Shown here: positions 52,137 through 60,622 of the stretch, piece by piece | Numbering within the stretch: the stretch's first letter is position 1 | How the letters are laid out: the number at the start of each line of letters is the position of its first letter | Source: Variovorax sp. J2L1-78 | GTDB taxonomy: Bacteria > Pseudomonadota > Gammaproteobacteria > Burkholderiales > Burkholderiaceae_C | DNA: 64,000 nucleotides | Assembly (NCBI RefSeq): GCF_030317205.1 | Contig: NZ_JASZYB010000001.1 | Location: 868,001-932,000, forward strand | Direction: 5' to 3' | Program-made: the position numbers and the translations under genes | Notes under the pieces: generated by a model | The model's input: the letters and a program-made list of their open reading frames with translations, nothing else | Databases searched by the model: none | What the model was told of the DNA's origin: nothing

Positions 52137-53344
52137 GCGAGGACAAGCGCGCCAAGAAGCTGGGCGCCGGCACCCGCCTGCTGCACGCCGGCGCACCCGC
52201 ACTGCGCGACGGCAGCGGACCGGTCAACGTGCCCGTGGTGCGGACCAGCACCGTGCGCTTCGAGAACACCGCCGCGCACGCCGACTACCACCACCGCCGC
52301 ACGGCCGGCGAGCGCGTGGCCTCCTACGGCCGCCATGGCCTGGACACGCACCGCGCGCTCGAAGACGCGGTGACGGGCCTCGAAGGCGGGCACCGCGCCT
52401 TCCTCACGCCCTCGGGCCTCTCGGCCATCACGCTGGTGCTGCTCGCGCTGCTGTCGCCCGGCGACCATGCGCTGGTGGCCGACGGCGTGTACGCGCCGCT
52501 GCGCCGCGTCGACAGCACGCTGCTGCAGCGCCTGGGCATCACGGTCGAGTACTTCTCGCCCGCGCACGACGACCTGGCGAACCTGATTCGTCCGAACACG
52601 CGTTTGCTGTACCTCGAATCGCCGAGCTCGCTGCTCTTCGAAGTGCTCGACCTGCCCGCGCTCACCGCCGTCGCGCGCGACCGCGGCGTGACGGTCGCCA
52701 CCGACAACACCTGGAGCGGCGGCTGGTTCTACCAACCGTTGGCCCTGGGCGCGAACATCTCGATCCAGGCGGCCACCAAGTACATCGCGGGGCATTCCGA
52801 CCTGATGCAGGGCATCGTGGTGGTCGACAGCCCGGTGTTGGCCGCGAAGCTCTCCACCGCCTACGAGGCATTGGGCCTGACCATCGGTGCCGACGATGCC
52901 TACCTCGCGCTGCGCGGCCTGCGCACGCTGCCCGTGCGGCTCGCGCAGCACCAGCGCCACGCGACCGAGGTGGCCGGATTCCTGCAGCAGCAGCCGCAGG
53001 TGGCACGCGTGTTCTATCCCGCGCGGCCCTCCGACCCGGGCCATGCGCTGTGGAAGCGCGACTTCAGCGGCGCCAGCGGCCTCGTGTCCTTCGCGTTCCG
53101 CCATGCCACACCGGCCGCGGCCGACGCCTTCGTCGATGCGCTCGCGCTCTTCGGCATCGGCGCGTCCTGGGGCGGCTACGAAAGCCTGGCGCTGGTCGCC
53201 CAGCCCGAGCGGTTGCGCGAGCACCGGCAGTGGACCGGCGACGCGCCGGTGGTGCGCCTGCACATCGGGCTCGAAGACCCGGCGGACCTGATCGCCGACC
53301 TGTCGCAGGCCTTTGCCGCCGCCGCTGCCACGGCGCAGCGCTGA
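52133..53344 (+). CDS. Cys/Met-metabolism PLP enzyme (cystathionine beta/gamma-lyase-like)
   Basis: 403 residues. Typical order: RTSTVRFENTAAHAD, YGRHGLDTHRALEDAVTGLE, DNTWSGGWFYQPLALGA, the PLP Lys in AATKYIAGHSDLMQG, and SWGGYESLALV. Members cleave C-S bonds of cystathionine, cysteine or related thioethers. With the upstream dioxygenase-like and rhodanese proteins it points to breakdown of a sulfur amino acid. Confidence 0.9.
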   Translation: MSEDKRAKKLGAGTRLLHAGAPALRDGSGPVNVPVVRTSTVRFENTAAHADYHHRRTAGERVASYGRHGLDTHRALEDAVTGLEGGHRAFLTPSGLSAITLVLLALLSPGDHALVADGVYAPLRRVDSTLLQRLGITVEYFSPAHDDLANLIRPNTRLLYLESPSSLLFEVLDLPALTAVARDRGVTVATDNTWSGGWFYQPLALGANISIQAATKYIAGHSDLMQGIVVVDSPVLAAKLSTAYEALGLTIGADDAYLALRGLRTLPVRLAQHQRHATEVAGFLQQQPQVARVFYPARPSDPGHALWKRDFSGASGLVSFAFRHATPAAADAFVDALALFGIGASWGGYESLALVAQPERLREHRQWTGDAPVVRLHIGLEDPADLIADLSQAFAAAAATAQR

Positions 53345-53371
53345 CTCCTTTCCCCAAGAACACCTCACCCC

Positions 53372-55519
53372 ATGTCCTCGAACTCCCATCCATCCTCCGA
53401 CCCGCGCGTGCGCGTCGCCGTCGACGTCGGCGGCACCTTCACCGACGTGGTGCTGCTGCGCGGCGCCGAGAAACACACGCTCAAGGTTCTCACCACGCCC
53501 ACCGCGCCCGAGCAGGCCGTGCTCGGCGGCGTCGAAGAAGTGCTGCAGCAGGCCGGCGCCAGCTGGGCCGATGTCGACCTGCTGATCCTCGGCACCACGC
53601 TGGCCACCAACGCGCTGATCGAGCGCAAGGGGGCACCCACCGCGCTGCTCACCACGCACGGCTTTCGCGACCTGGTGGAGATCGGCCTGGAAGACCGCTT
53701 CGCGCAGTACGACGTGTTCCTCGACAAGCCCGCGCCGCTGGTGCCGCGCCACTGGCGCCACGGCGTGGTCGAGCGCGTGGACGCGGCCGGCCGCGTGATC
53801 ACGCCGCTGGACGAAGCGCAGGTGTTCGTGCTCGCGAAGCAATTGCTGGCCGACTGCATCGAGAGCGTGGCCGTGTGCTTCCTGCACGGCTATGCCAACC
53901 CCGCGCACGAGCGCCGCGTGCGCGAGCTGCTGCGTGAACACGCGCCCGGCCTGTGGGTGTCGCTGGCCTCCGACGTGTGCCCCGAGATCCGCGAGTACGA
54001 ACGCCTGTCGACCATCAGCGCCAACGCCTATGTGCAGCCGCAGGTGGCCGGCTACCTGCGCCGCCTGCAGGAAGGCGCCACGGCACGCGGCCTGCGCGCC
54101 GAGCCCTTCCTCATGACTTCGGGCGGTGCCATCACCACGCTGCAGGCCGGCATCGACGAGCCGGTGCGACTGGTCGAATCGGGCCCGGCCGGCGGCGCCG
54201 TGCTGGCGCGCCAGGTGGCCGAGCAGATCGGCGCCACGCGCGCGCTCTCGTTCGACATGGGCGGCACCACGGCCAAGATCTGCTTCATCGACGACTACCA
54301 GCCGCAGATCAGCCGCAGCTTCGAGTTCGGCCGGGTGCACCGGCACCTGAAGGGCTCGGGCCTGCCGATCCGCATCCCGGTCATCGAGATGGTGGAGATC
54401 GGCGCAGGCGGTGGTTCGATCGCCCGCGTGAACCACCTGGGCGTGGTGCAGGTGGGCCCCGACAGCGCGGGCTCCTCGCCCGGCCCGGCCGCCTACGGCC
54501 TGGGCGGCGAACTGCCCACCGTGACCGACGCGCACGCCGCGCTCGGCACCATCGACCCGGCGCGCTTCGCCGTCGGCAAGGTGCGGCTCGACCCGCAGCG
54601 TGCACGCGACGCGCTGCTGCAGGGTCTTGCGGCACAGACCGGTCTCGACGTCGAATCCGCCGCGCAGGCCGTGGTCGAAATCGTCACCGAGAACATGGCC
54701 AACGCCGCGCGCGTGCATGCCTCCGAGCTCGGCAAGGTGGCGGAAGAAAGCACGCTCATCGCCTTCGGCGGTGCGGCGCCGCTGCATGCCGCGCTGCTCG
54801 CGCGCAAGCTGGGTGTGGCGAGGCTGGTGATTCCCAACTCGGCCGGCGTCGGTTCGGCGCTCGGTTTCCTGTGGGCGCCGGTGGCCTACCAGACGGTGCG
54901 CAGCCTCGCGCAGCGGCTCGACCGCATCGACAATGCGGCCGTCGACAAGCTGCTCGGCGAGCTGACGGCCACCGCCGACGACGTGGTGCTGCGTGCCGCG
55001 CCCGGCGCCGCGCTGGTGCGCCATCGCCAGGCCTTCATGCGCTACGCGGGCCAGGGCCACGAGATTCCGGTCGAGCTGCCCGAAGGCCCGTTCGACGCGG
55101 CCGCGAGCCAGGCGCTGCACCAGCGCTTCGAGGATCGCTATGCCGCGCTGTACGGCCGCAGCCTGCCGCACATCGCGGCCGAAGCGGTGAGCTGGTCGGT
55201 CGCGGTCGAAGCCGGTGGCCGCGCGGCGCCCGAGCCCGACGAGGTGGTGGCCGACACCGGCCGCGCCGAGCCGTCGGGCACTCGCCGGCTGTACGACGCG
55301 GACGCCGGCCGGTGGACCGAGGTGCCGGTCTACGAACGCACCGCGCTCGGTGCCGGCCGGTGGATCGAAGGCCCGGCGCTGGTCGTCGAAGACGAAACGA
55401 CCACGCACGTGATCGCGGGCTTCGAAGCGCGCGCAACGCGGCTTGGTGCACTGGTGCTCAACGACACCACCGTGGGCCCGCAAGACCGCGCCGAGCTGGT
55501 CGAAGCGGAGGCCGCATGA
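53372..55519 (+). CDS. hyuA: Hydantoinase/oxoprolinase subunit A
   Basis: 715 residues. Actin-like ATPase motifs: VDVGGTFTDVVLLRG near the N-terminus, GTTLATNALIERKG, SFDMGGTTAKICFI and GAGGGSIARV. Subunit A with subunit B performs ATP-dependent opening of cyclic amides (5-oxoproline, N-methylhydantoin) or carboxylation of related substrates. Stop overlaps the first hyuB. Confidence 0.92.
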   Translation: MSSNSHPSSDPRVRVAVDVGGTFTDVVLLRGAEKHTLKVLTTPTAPEQAVLGGVEEVLQQAGASWADVDLLILGTTLATNALIERKGAPTALLTTHGFRDLVEIGLEDRFAQYDVFLDKPAPLVPRHWRHGVVERVDAAGRVITPLDEAQVFVLAKQLLADCIESVAVCFLHGYANPAHERRVRELLREHAPGLWVSLASDVCPEIREYERLSTISANAYVQPQVAGYLRRLQEGATARGLRAEPFLMTSGGAITTLQAGIDEPVRLVESGPAGGAVLARQVAEQIGATRALSFDMGGTTAKICFIDDYQPQISRSFEFGRVHRHLKGSGLPIRIPVIEMVEIGAGGGSIARVNHLGVVQVGPDSAGSSPGPAAYGLGGELPTVTDAHAALGTIDPARFAVGKVRLDPQRARDALLQGLAAQTGLDVESAAQAVVEIVTENMANAARVHASELGKVAEESTLIAFGGAAPLHAALLARKLGVARLVIPNSAGVGSALGFLWAPVAYQTVRSLAQRLDRIDNAAVDKLLGELTATADDVVLRAAPGAALVRHRQAFMRYAGQGHEIPVELPEGPFDAAASQALHQRFEDRYAALYGRSLPHIAAEAVSWSVAVEAGGRAAPEPDEVVADTGRAEPSGTRRLYDADAGRWTEVPVYERTALGAGRWIEGPALVVEDETTTHVIAGFEARATRLGALVLNDTTVGPQDRAELVEAEAA

Positions 55520-57216
55520 CGGCCTCCGCTGGCCGCCAGGCCCTGCGCCAGCAACTGGTCTGGAGCCGCCTGCTCGCCGTGGTCGAGGAACAGGCGCAGG
55601 CGCTCATCCGCACCGCCTTCGGCACACCGACACGCGAGGCCGGCGACCTGTCGGCCGGCGTGTTCCTGCCCGACGGGCGCATGGTCGCGCAGGCCGTGAC
55701 CGGCACACCGGGCCACGTCAACTCGATGGCCGATTCGGTGCTGCATTTCCTGCGGGCCTTTCCGGTGGACACCATGCGCGACGGCGACGTGTTCGTCACC
55801 AACGACCCCTGGAAAGGCACGGGCCACCTGTTCGACGTGGTCATGGTCACGCCGGTGTTCCACGGCGAGGGCGCCGCGAAGAAGGCCGTGGCGCTCTTCG
55901 CGTCGACCGTGCACGTGGTCGACATCGGCGGCGTCAACGCCGGGCCCGATGCGCTGGAAATCTTTCACGAAGGGTTGTTCCTGCCGCCGCTGCGCTTCGT
56001 GAGCCAGGGCGTGATCGAAGAAGCCGTGCTCGACATCGTGCGCGCCAACGTGCGCGAGCCCGGCCAGGTCGAGGGCGACTTCCATGCGCTGGTGGCCTGC
56101 AATGCGGTGGGCGCCGTGCGGCTGCAGCGCCTCCTGCGCGAGTTCAAGCTGGCCGACCTGCAGGCGCAGGGCGACTACATCATCGAACGCTCGCGGCTGG
56201 CCATGCGCGAGGCGTTGCGCGAGTGGCCCAAAGGCACCTGGCGCAACCACATGACGGTGGACGGCTACGACATGCCGCTGGAACTGCATGCGGCCGTCAC
56301 CGTGTCGGACGACGGCATCCTGGTCGACTTCGCGGGCACCTCGGCCAGCATCGCGCGCGGCATCAACGTGCCCAAGGCTTACACCGACGCCTACACCTCC
56401 TTCGGCATCCGCTGCCTGGTGGGCGCGGACGTGCCCAACAACGCGGGCTCACTCGCCCCCATTCGCGTGGTGGCGCCCGAAGGCTCCATCGTCAACGCGC
56501 TGCCGCCGGCCGCGGTGGCGGCGCGCGCGGCCATCGGGCAGATGCTGCCCGACCTGGTGTTCGGCGCGCTGCGGCAGGCGCGGCCCGAGCGCGTGCCGGC
56601 CGAAGGCGCGTCGTCGCTGTGGAACATCCGCCTGTTCGGCGGCCAGCCGATCGAGGGTGGGCCGAACGACGCGCTGCGGCGCGCGCGGCGTTTCAACATC
56701 GTGAGCTTTTCCACCGGCGGCACCGGCGCGCGGCCGGGCAAGGACGGGCTGTCGGCCACGGCGTACCCGAGTGGTGTGCGCAACGTATCGCTCGAAATCC
56801 TCGAGACCCAGGCACCGCTGCTGTTCCGCCGCAAGGAGTACCGGGCGGATTCGGGCGGGGTCGGCGCGTCGCGCGGCGGCCTCGGCCAGGTCATCGAGAT
56901 CGAGAACGCCGATGGCGACCCGATGGTGCTTTCGGCCACCTGGGACCGCATCCGCTTTCCCGCGCGCGGCGCGCTCGGTGGCGGCGACGGCGCACCCGGC
57001 GCCGCGCGGCTCAAGCATGCGGGCACCGTGCTGCGCGGCAAGGGCCGGCAGGTCATTCCGGCCGGCGAAGTGCTCGTGGTCGAGACGCCCGGCGGCGCGG
57101 GCCTGGGCGACCCGGCAGAGCGCGACCCCGCACGGGTGGCGCGCGACCTGAAGGCCGGGCTGGTCACGAAGACGGCCCCGACACCCTCCAAAGATTTCGC
57201 AGGAACCGTTGCATGA
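55516..57216 (+). CDS. hyuB: Hydantoinase/oxoprolinase subunit B, copy 1
   Basis: 566 residues. Typical subunit B segments: FGTPTREAGDLSAGVFLPDG, GTPGHVNSM, NDPWKGTGHLFD, VPKAYTDAYTSFGIRCLVG and FSTGGTGARPGKDG. It is the catalytic partner of HyuA. Its stop overlaps the start of a second, strongly similar hyuB. Confidence 0.92.
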   Translation: MTASAGRQALRQQLVWSRLLAVVEEQAQALIRTAFGTPTREAGDLSAGVFLPDGRMVAQAVTGTPGHVNSMADSVLHFLRAFPVDTMRDGDVFVTNDPWKGTGHLFDVVMVTPVFHGEGAAKKAVALFASTVHVVDIGGVNAGPDALEIFHEGLFLPPLRFVSQGVIEEAVLDIVRANVREPGQVEGDFHALVACNAVGAVRLQRLLREFKLADLQAQGDYIIERSRLAMREALREWPKGTWRNHMTVDGYDMPLELHAAVTVSDDGILVDFAGTSASIARGINVPKAYTDAYTSFGIRCLVGADVPNNAGSLAPIRVVAPEGSIVNALPPAAVAARAAIGQMLPDLVFGALRQARPERVPAEGASSLWNIRLFGGQPIEGGPNDALRRARRFNIVSFSTGGTGARPGKDGLSATAYPSGVRNVSLEILETQAPLLFRRKEYRADSGGVGASRGGLGQVIEIENADGDPMVLSATWDRIRFPARGALGGGDGAPGAARLKHAGTVLRGKGRQVIPAGEVLVVETPGGAGLGDPAERDPARVARDLKAGLVTKTAPTPSKDFAGTVA

Positions 57217-58949
57217 GCACGCCCCCCACCCCCAAGGCGCTGGCCAGTCGCCAGCTCATCCGCCACCAGCTCGCCTGGAATCGGCTGCTCTCCGTGGTCG
57301 AGGAACAGGCGCAGGTGCTGATCCACACCGCCTTCGGCACCTCCACGCGCGAGGCCGGCGACCTGTCGGCGGGCGTGTTCCTGCCCGATGGACGGATGAT
57401 CGCGCAGGCCGTGACCGGCACGCCGGGCCACGTCAATTCGATGGCCGAATCGGTCAAGCACTTCCTGCAGCGCTTTCCCATCGACACGATGGACGACGGC
57501 GACGTGTTCCTCACCAACGACCCGTGGAAGGGCACCGGCCACCTGTTCGACATGACGATGGTCACGCCGGTCTTCCATGGCGAAGGCGATGCGCGCCGCG
57601 CGGTGGCGCTGTTCGCCTCCACGCTGCACGTGGTGGACATCGGCGGCATCGGCTCCAGCCCCGACGGGCTGGAGATCTACCACGAGGGCCTGTTTTTGCC
57701 GATCCTGCGCTTCGTGCGCAAAGGCACGGTGGACCCGGCCGTGCGGGCGATCATCCGCGCCAACGTGCGCGACCCCGAGCAGGTCGAGGGCGACCTGTAC
57801 GCGCTGGTGGCATGCAACGAGGTGGGCGGCCGGCGCCTGCGCACGCTGCTGCGCGAGTTCGGCTTCGACGACCTCGAGGCGCTGGGCGACTTCGTCATCG
57901 CGCGCTCGGCCCAGGCCATGCGCGAGGCGCTGCGCGACTGGCCGCGCGGCACCTGGCACCACACGCTGGTGGCCGACGGCTACGACGCGCCCATCACGCT
58001 GCAGGTGTCGGTGACCATCGCCGACGACAGCATCGCGGTCGACTACGCCGGCACCTCCGGCAGCGTGGCGCGCGGCATCAACGTGCCCAAGGCCTACACC
58101 GATGCCTACACCTCCTTCGGCATCCGCTGCCTGGTGGGGCCCGACGTGCCGAACAACGCCGGCTCGCTCGCACCCATCCGCGTGGAGGCGCCCGCGGGTT
58201 GCATCCTGAACGCGCTGCATCCGGCGGCGGTGACGGCGCGCCACGTGGTCGGCCAGCTGCTGCCCGACGCGGTGTTCGGCGCGCTGCGCCAGGCCCGGCC
58301 CGGCCGCGTGCCCGCCGAGGGCGCTTCGTCGCTGTGGAATCTGCAGCTGGTCGGCGGCGAGGTGCTGGCGGGCACGAGCCCGGCCGACGCCGAGGCGGTG
58401 CGCCGTGGCCCACGCTTCAACGTCATCAGCTTCTCCACCGGCGGCACCGGCGCGCGGCCCGGCAAGGACGGGCTGTCGGTGACAGCCTTCCCGAGCGGCG
58501 TGCGCAACGTGTCGCTCGAGATCCTGGAGACCCAGGCTCCGGTCGTCTTCGAGCGCAAGGAATTCCGCGCCGACTCCGGTGGCACCGGCGCCGTGCGCGG
58601 CGGCCTGGGCCAGGTGATCGAGGTGCGGCATGCGCAACCGGACGCCGCCTTCCTGATCGCGGCGGCCTTCGACCGCGTGGCCAACCCCGCGCGCGGCGCG
58701 CTCGGCGGCGGCCATGGCGCGCCGGGTGCGCTGCGGCTGGCCTCGGGTGCCACGCTGCGCGCCAAGGGCCGGCAGATCGTGCCGGCCGGCGACCGGCTGG
58801 TCGTCGAGACGCCCGGCGGCGGCGGCCTGGGTGACCCGTCCAAGCGCGACCCGGCGCTGGTGGCGCGCGACCTGCGCGAAGGGCTGGTGTCGCCGGAGGC
58901 TTCTTCGGCTTCTACCGTGCATGCCGGCGTCGAGCCTGTCATTGCCTGA
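57213..58949 (+). CDS. hyuB: Hydantoinase/oxoprolinase subunit B, copy 2
   Basis: 578 residues, a close paralogue of the preceding protein over its full length (FGTSTREAGDLSAGVFLPDG, NDPWKGTGHLFD, FSTGGTGARPGKDG shared). Differences cluster in the 300s to 400s (insert around GGEVLAGTSPADAEAV). The tandem copy probably gives a second substrate range or a B-B' heteromer with one HyuA. Confidence 0.9.
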   Translation: MSTPPTPKALASRQLIRHQLAWNRLLSVVEEQAQVLIHTAFGTSTREAGDLSAGVFLPDGRMIAQAVTGTPGHVNSMAESVKHFLQRFPIDTMDDGDVFLTNDPWKGTGHLFDMTMVTPVFHGEGDARRAVALFASTLHVVDIGGIGSSPDGLEIYHEGLFLPILRFVRKGTVDPAVRAIIRANVRDPEQVEGDLYALVACNEVGGRRLRTLLREFGFDDLEALGDFVIARSAQAMREALRDWPRGTWHHTLVADGYDAPITLQVSVTIADDSIAVDYAGTSGSVARGINVPKAYTDAYTSFGIRCLVGPDVPNNAGSLAPIRVEAPAGCILNALHPAAVTARHVVGQLLPDAVFGALRQARPGRVPAEGASSLWNLQLVGGEVLAGTSPADAEAVRRGPRFNVISFSTGGTGARPGKDGLSVTAFPSGVRNVSLEILETQAPVVFERKEFRADSGGTGAVRGGLGQVIEVRHAQPDAAFLIAAAFDRVANPARGALGGGHGAPGALRLASGATLRAKGRQIVPAGDRLVVETPGGGGLGDPSKRDPALVARDLREGLVSPEASSASTVHAGVEPVIA

Positions 58950-58981
58950 ATTCTTTTTTTTCCGACCCCGTTTTCCACACC

Positions 58982-60583
58982 ATGTTTTTCTCGACCCCCT
59001 CCTTTCCGCTTCGCAGCGCCCTCCTCGCTGCGCTGCTTGCCGTGGGCCTCGCCGCCCACGCCGCACCGCCCAACCACAGCGGCACGCTCACGCTGCTGAC
59101 GACCAGCGAACCGACCGCGCTCGTCACCATCGGCAACGTGGCCACGCCCATCCTGAGCGTGAGCGCCAAGGTCACCGAAGGCCTGCTCAAGTACGACTAC
59201 GACGTCAACCCGCAGCCGCAGCTGGCCACCCAGTGGACCATCAGTCCGGACGGGCTGACCTACACCTTCACGCTGCGCCAGGGCGTGAAGTGGCACGACG
59301 GCCGCGACTTCACCTCGGCCGACGTGGCCTATTCCATCGAGCTGCTCAAGAAGATCCACCCGCGTGGCCGCAACACCTTCGCCAACCTCACCGCCATCGA
59401 CACGCCCGACAAGTACACCGCCGTCCTGCGGCTGTCCAAGCCCGCGCCGTACCTGATCCGCGCGCTGGTCGCGACCGAGACGCCCATCGTGCCCAGGCAT
59501 ATCTACGAAGGCACCGACCCGGCCAGCAACCCGAACAACAACGCGCCCGTCGGCACCGGCCCGTTCAAGTTCAAGGAATGGGTGCGCGGCAGCCACATCG
59601 TGTACGAGCGCAACACCGACTACTGGGACAAGCCCAAGCCCTTCGTCGACCAGCTGATCGTGCGTTTCGTGACCGACCCTGCCGCCGCCGCCGTGGCCTT
59701 CGAGACCGGCACCGTCGACCTGGGCTACCGCACGCCCGTGCCGCTGGCCGACCTGGAGCGCCTGAAGAAGGTGCCCGCACTGCGCTTCGAGACCAAGGGC
59801 AACAGCTACTCGTCGAACGTGACGCGGCTGGAATTCAACCTCGACAACGCGTACTTCAAGAACGAGAAGGTGCGCCAGGCCGTGGCCCACACGGTGGACC
59901 GCAACGTGATCGTGAAGGTGGTGAACTATGGCTACGGCCAGGTCAGCTACTCGCCGATCGCGCCCGGCCTGAAGGCCTTCCACGACCCGGCGCCCTCGCC
60001 CTACGCCGTCGACCTGAAGAAAGCCAATGCGCTGCTCGACGAGGCCGGCTATCCGAAGAAGGCCGGTGGCGTGCGCTTCAGCGTGCCGCTGGACTTCAAC
60101 CCGATCGGCGCCGACGGCGCGCGCCTGGCCGACTACCTGCGCTCGACGCTGGCGCGCATCGGCATCGCGGTGACCGTGCGTGCGCAGGACCCGAGCGCCT
60201 TCATCAAGCGCATCTACACCGACCGCGACTTCGCCTTCACCACCAACGGTGCGAGCAACCTGTTCGACCCGACCGTGGGCGTGCAGCGCCTGTACTGGTC
60301 GAAGAACTTCATCAAGGGCGTACCCTTCTCCAACGGCACCCATTACCAGAACCCGGTGGTGGACAAGCTGCTGGAAGACGCGGCCGTGGAAAACGACCGC
60401 GCCAAGCGCCTGAAGCTCTTCAAGGACTTCCAGGACACCGTGGCACGCGACGTGCCCGACCTGAACCTCTACCAGCCGGTGTTCATCACCATCGCGAACC
60501 AGCGCGTGCACGACCATTCGCTGACGGCCGACGGGGTGGAATCGAACCTGGCGGACGTATGGGTGGACGGGGCCAAGAAATAG
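58982..60583 (+). CDS. Family-5 ABC substrate-binding protein (peptide/opine type) 1
   Basis: 533 residues. The signal peptide ends near AVGLAAHA. The family-5 domain has TEGLLKYDYDVNPQPQLATQ, LRQGVKWHDGRDFTSADVAY, GTGPFKFKEW and NLFDPTVGVQRLYWSKNF. It captures peptides or similar ligands in the periplasm. No cognate permease genes are in the window. It is convergent with a second copy of the same family. Confidence 0.9.
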   Translation: MFFSTPSFPLRSALLAALLAVGLAAHAAPPNHSGTLTLLTTSEPTALVTIGNVATPILSVSAKVTEGLLKYDYDVNPQPQLATQWTISPDGLTYTFTLRQGVKWHDGRDFTSADVAYSIELLKKIHPRGRNTFANLTAIDTPDKYTAVLRLSKPAPYLIRALVATETPIVPRHIYEGTDPASNPNNNAPVGTGPFKFKEWVRGSHIVYERNTDYWDKPKPFVDQLIVRFVTDPAAAAVAFETGTVDLGYRTPVPLADLERLKKVPALRFETKGNSYSSNVTRLEFNLDNAYFKNEKVRQAVAHTVDRNVIVKVVNYGYGQVSYSPIAPGLKAFHDPAPSPYAVDLKKANALLDEAGYPKKAGGVRFSVPLDFNPIGADGARLADYLRSTLARIGIAVTVRAQDPSAFIKRIYTDRDFAFTTNGASNLFDPTVGVQRLYWSKNFIKGVPFSNGTHYQNPVVDKLLEDAAVENDRAKRLKLFKDFQDTVARDVPDLNLYQPVFITIANQRVHDHSLTADGVESNLADVWVDGAKK

Positions 60584-60597
60584 CCTGAAACGCTGGA

Positions 60598-60616
60598 CCC
60601 GGGCCGGCGGCCCGGG
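60598..60616. terminator. Perfect GC hairpin between convergent genes
   Basis: CCCGGGCC-GGC-GGCCCGGG, an 8-bp perfect stem with a 3-base loop, placed between two convergent stops. There is no T-run, so termination strength is uncertain; it could serve both strands. Confidence 0.5.
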
Positions 60617-60622
60617 GCGAGG

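Noticed and set aside
52094..55483. 1129-codon open frame on the minus strand
   Set aside because: It is antisense to the lyase and hyuA genes, is rich in His/Arg/Gly/Ala as expected of GC-rich shadow frames, and shows no domain.
56391..59066. 891-codon open frame on the minus strand
   Set aside because: Shadow of the two hyuB genes; parts on both paralogues look alike only because the sense strands are similar.
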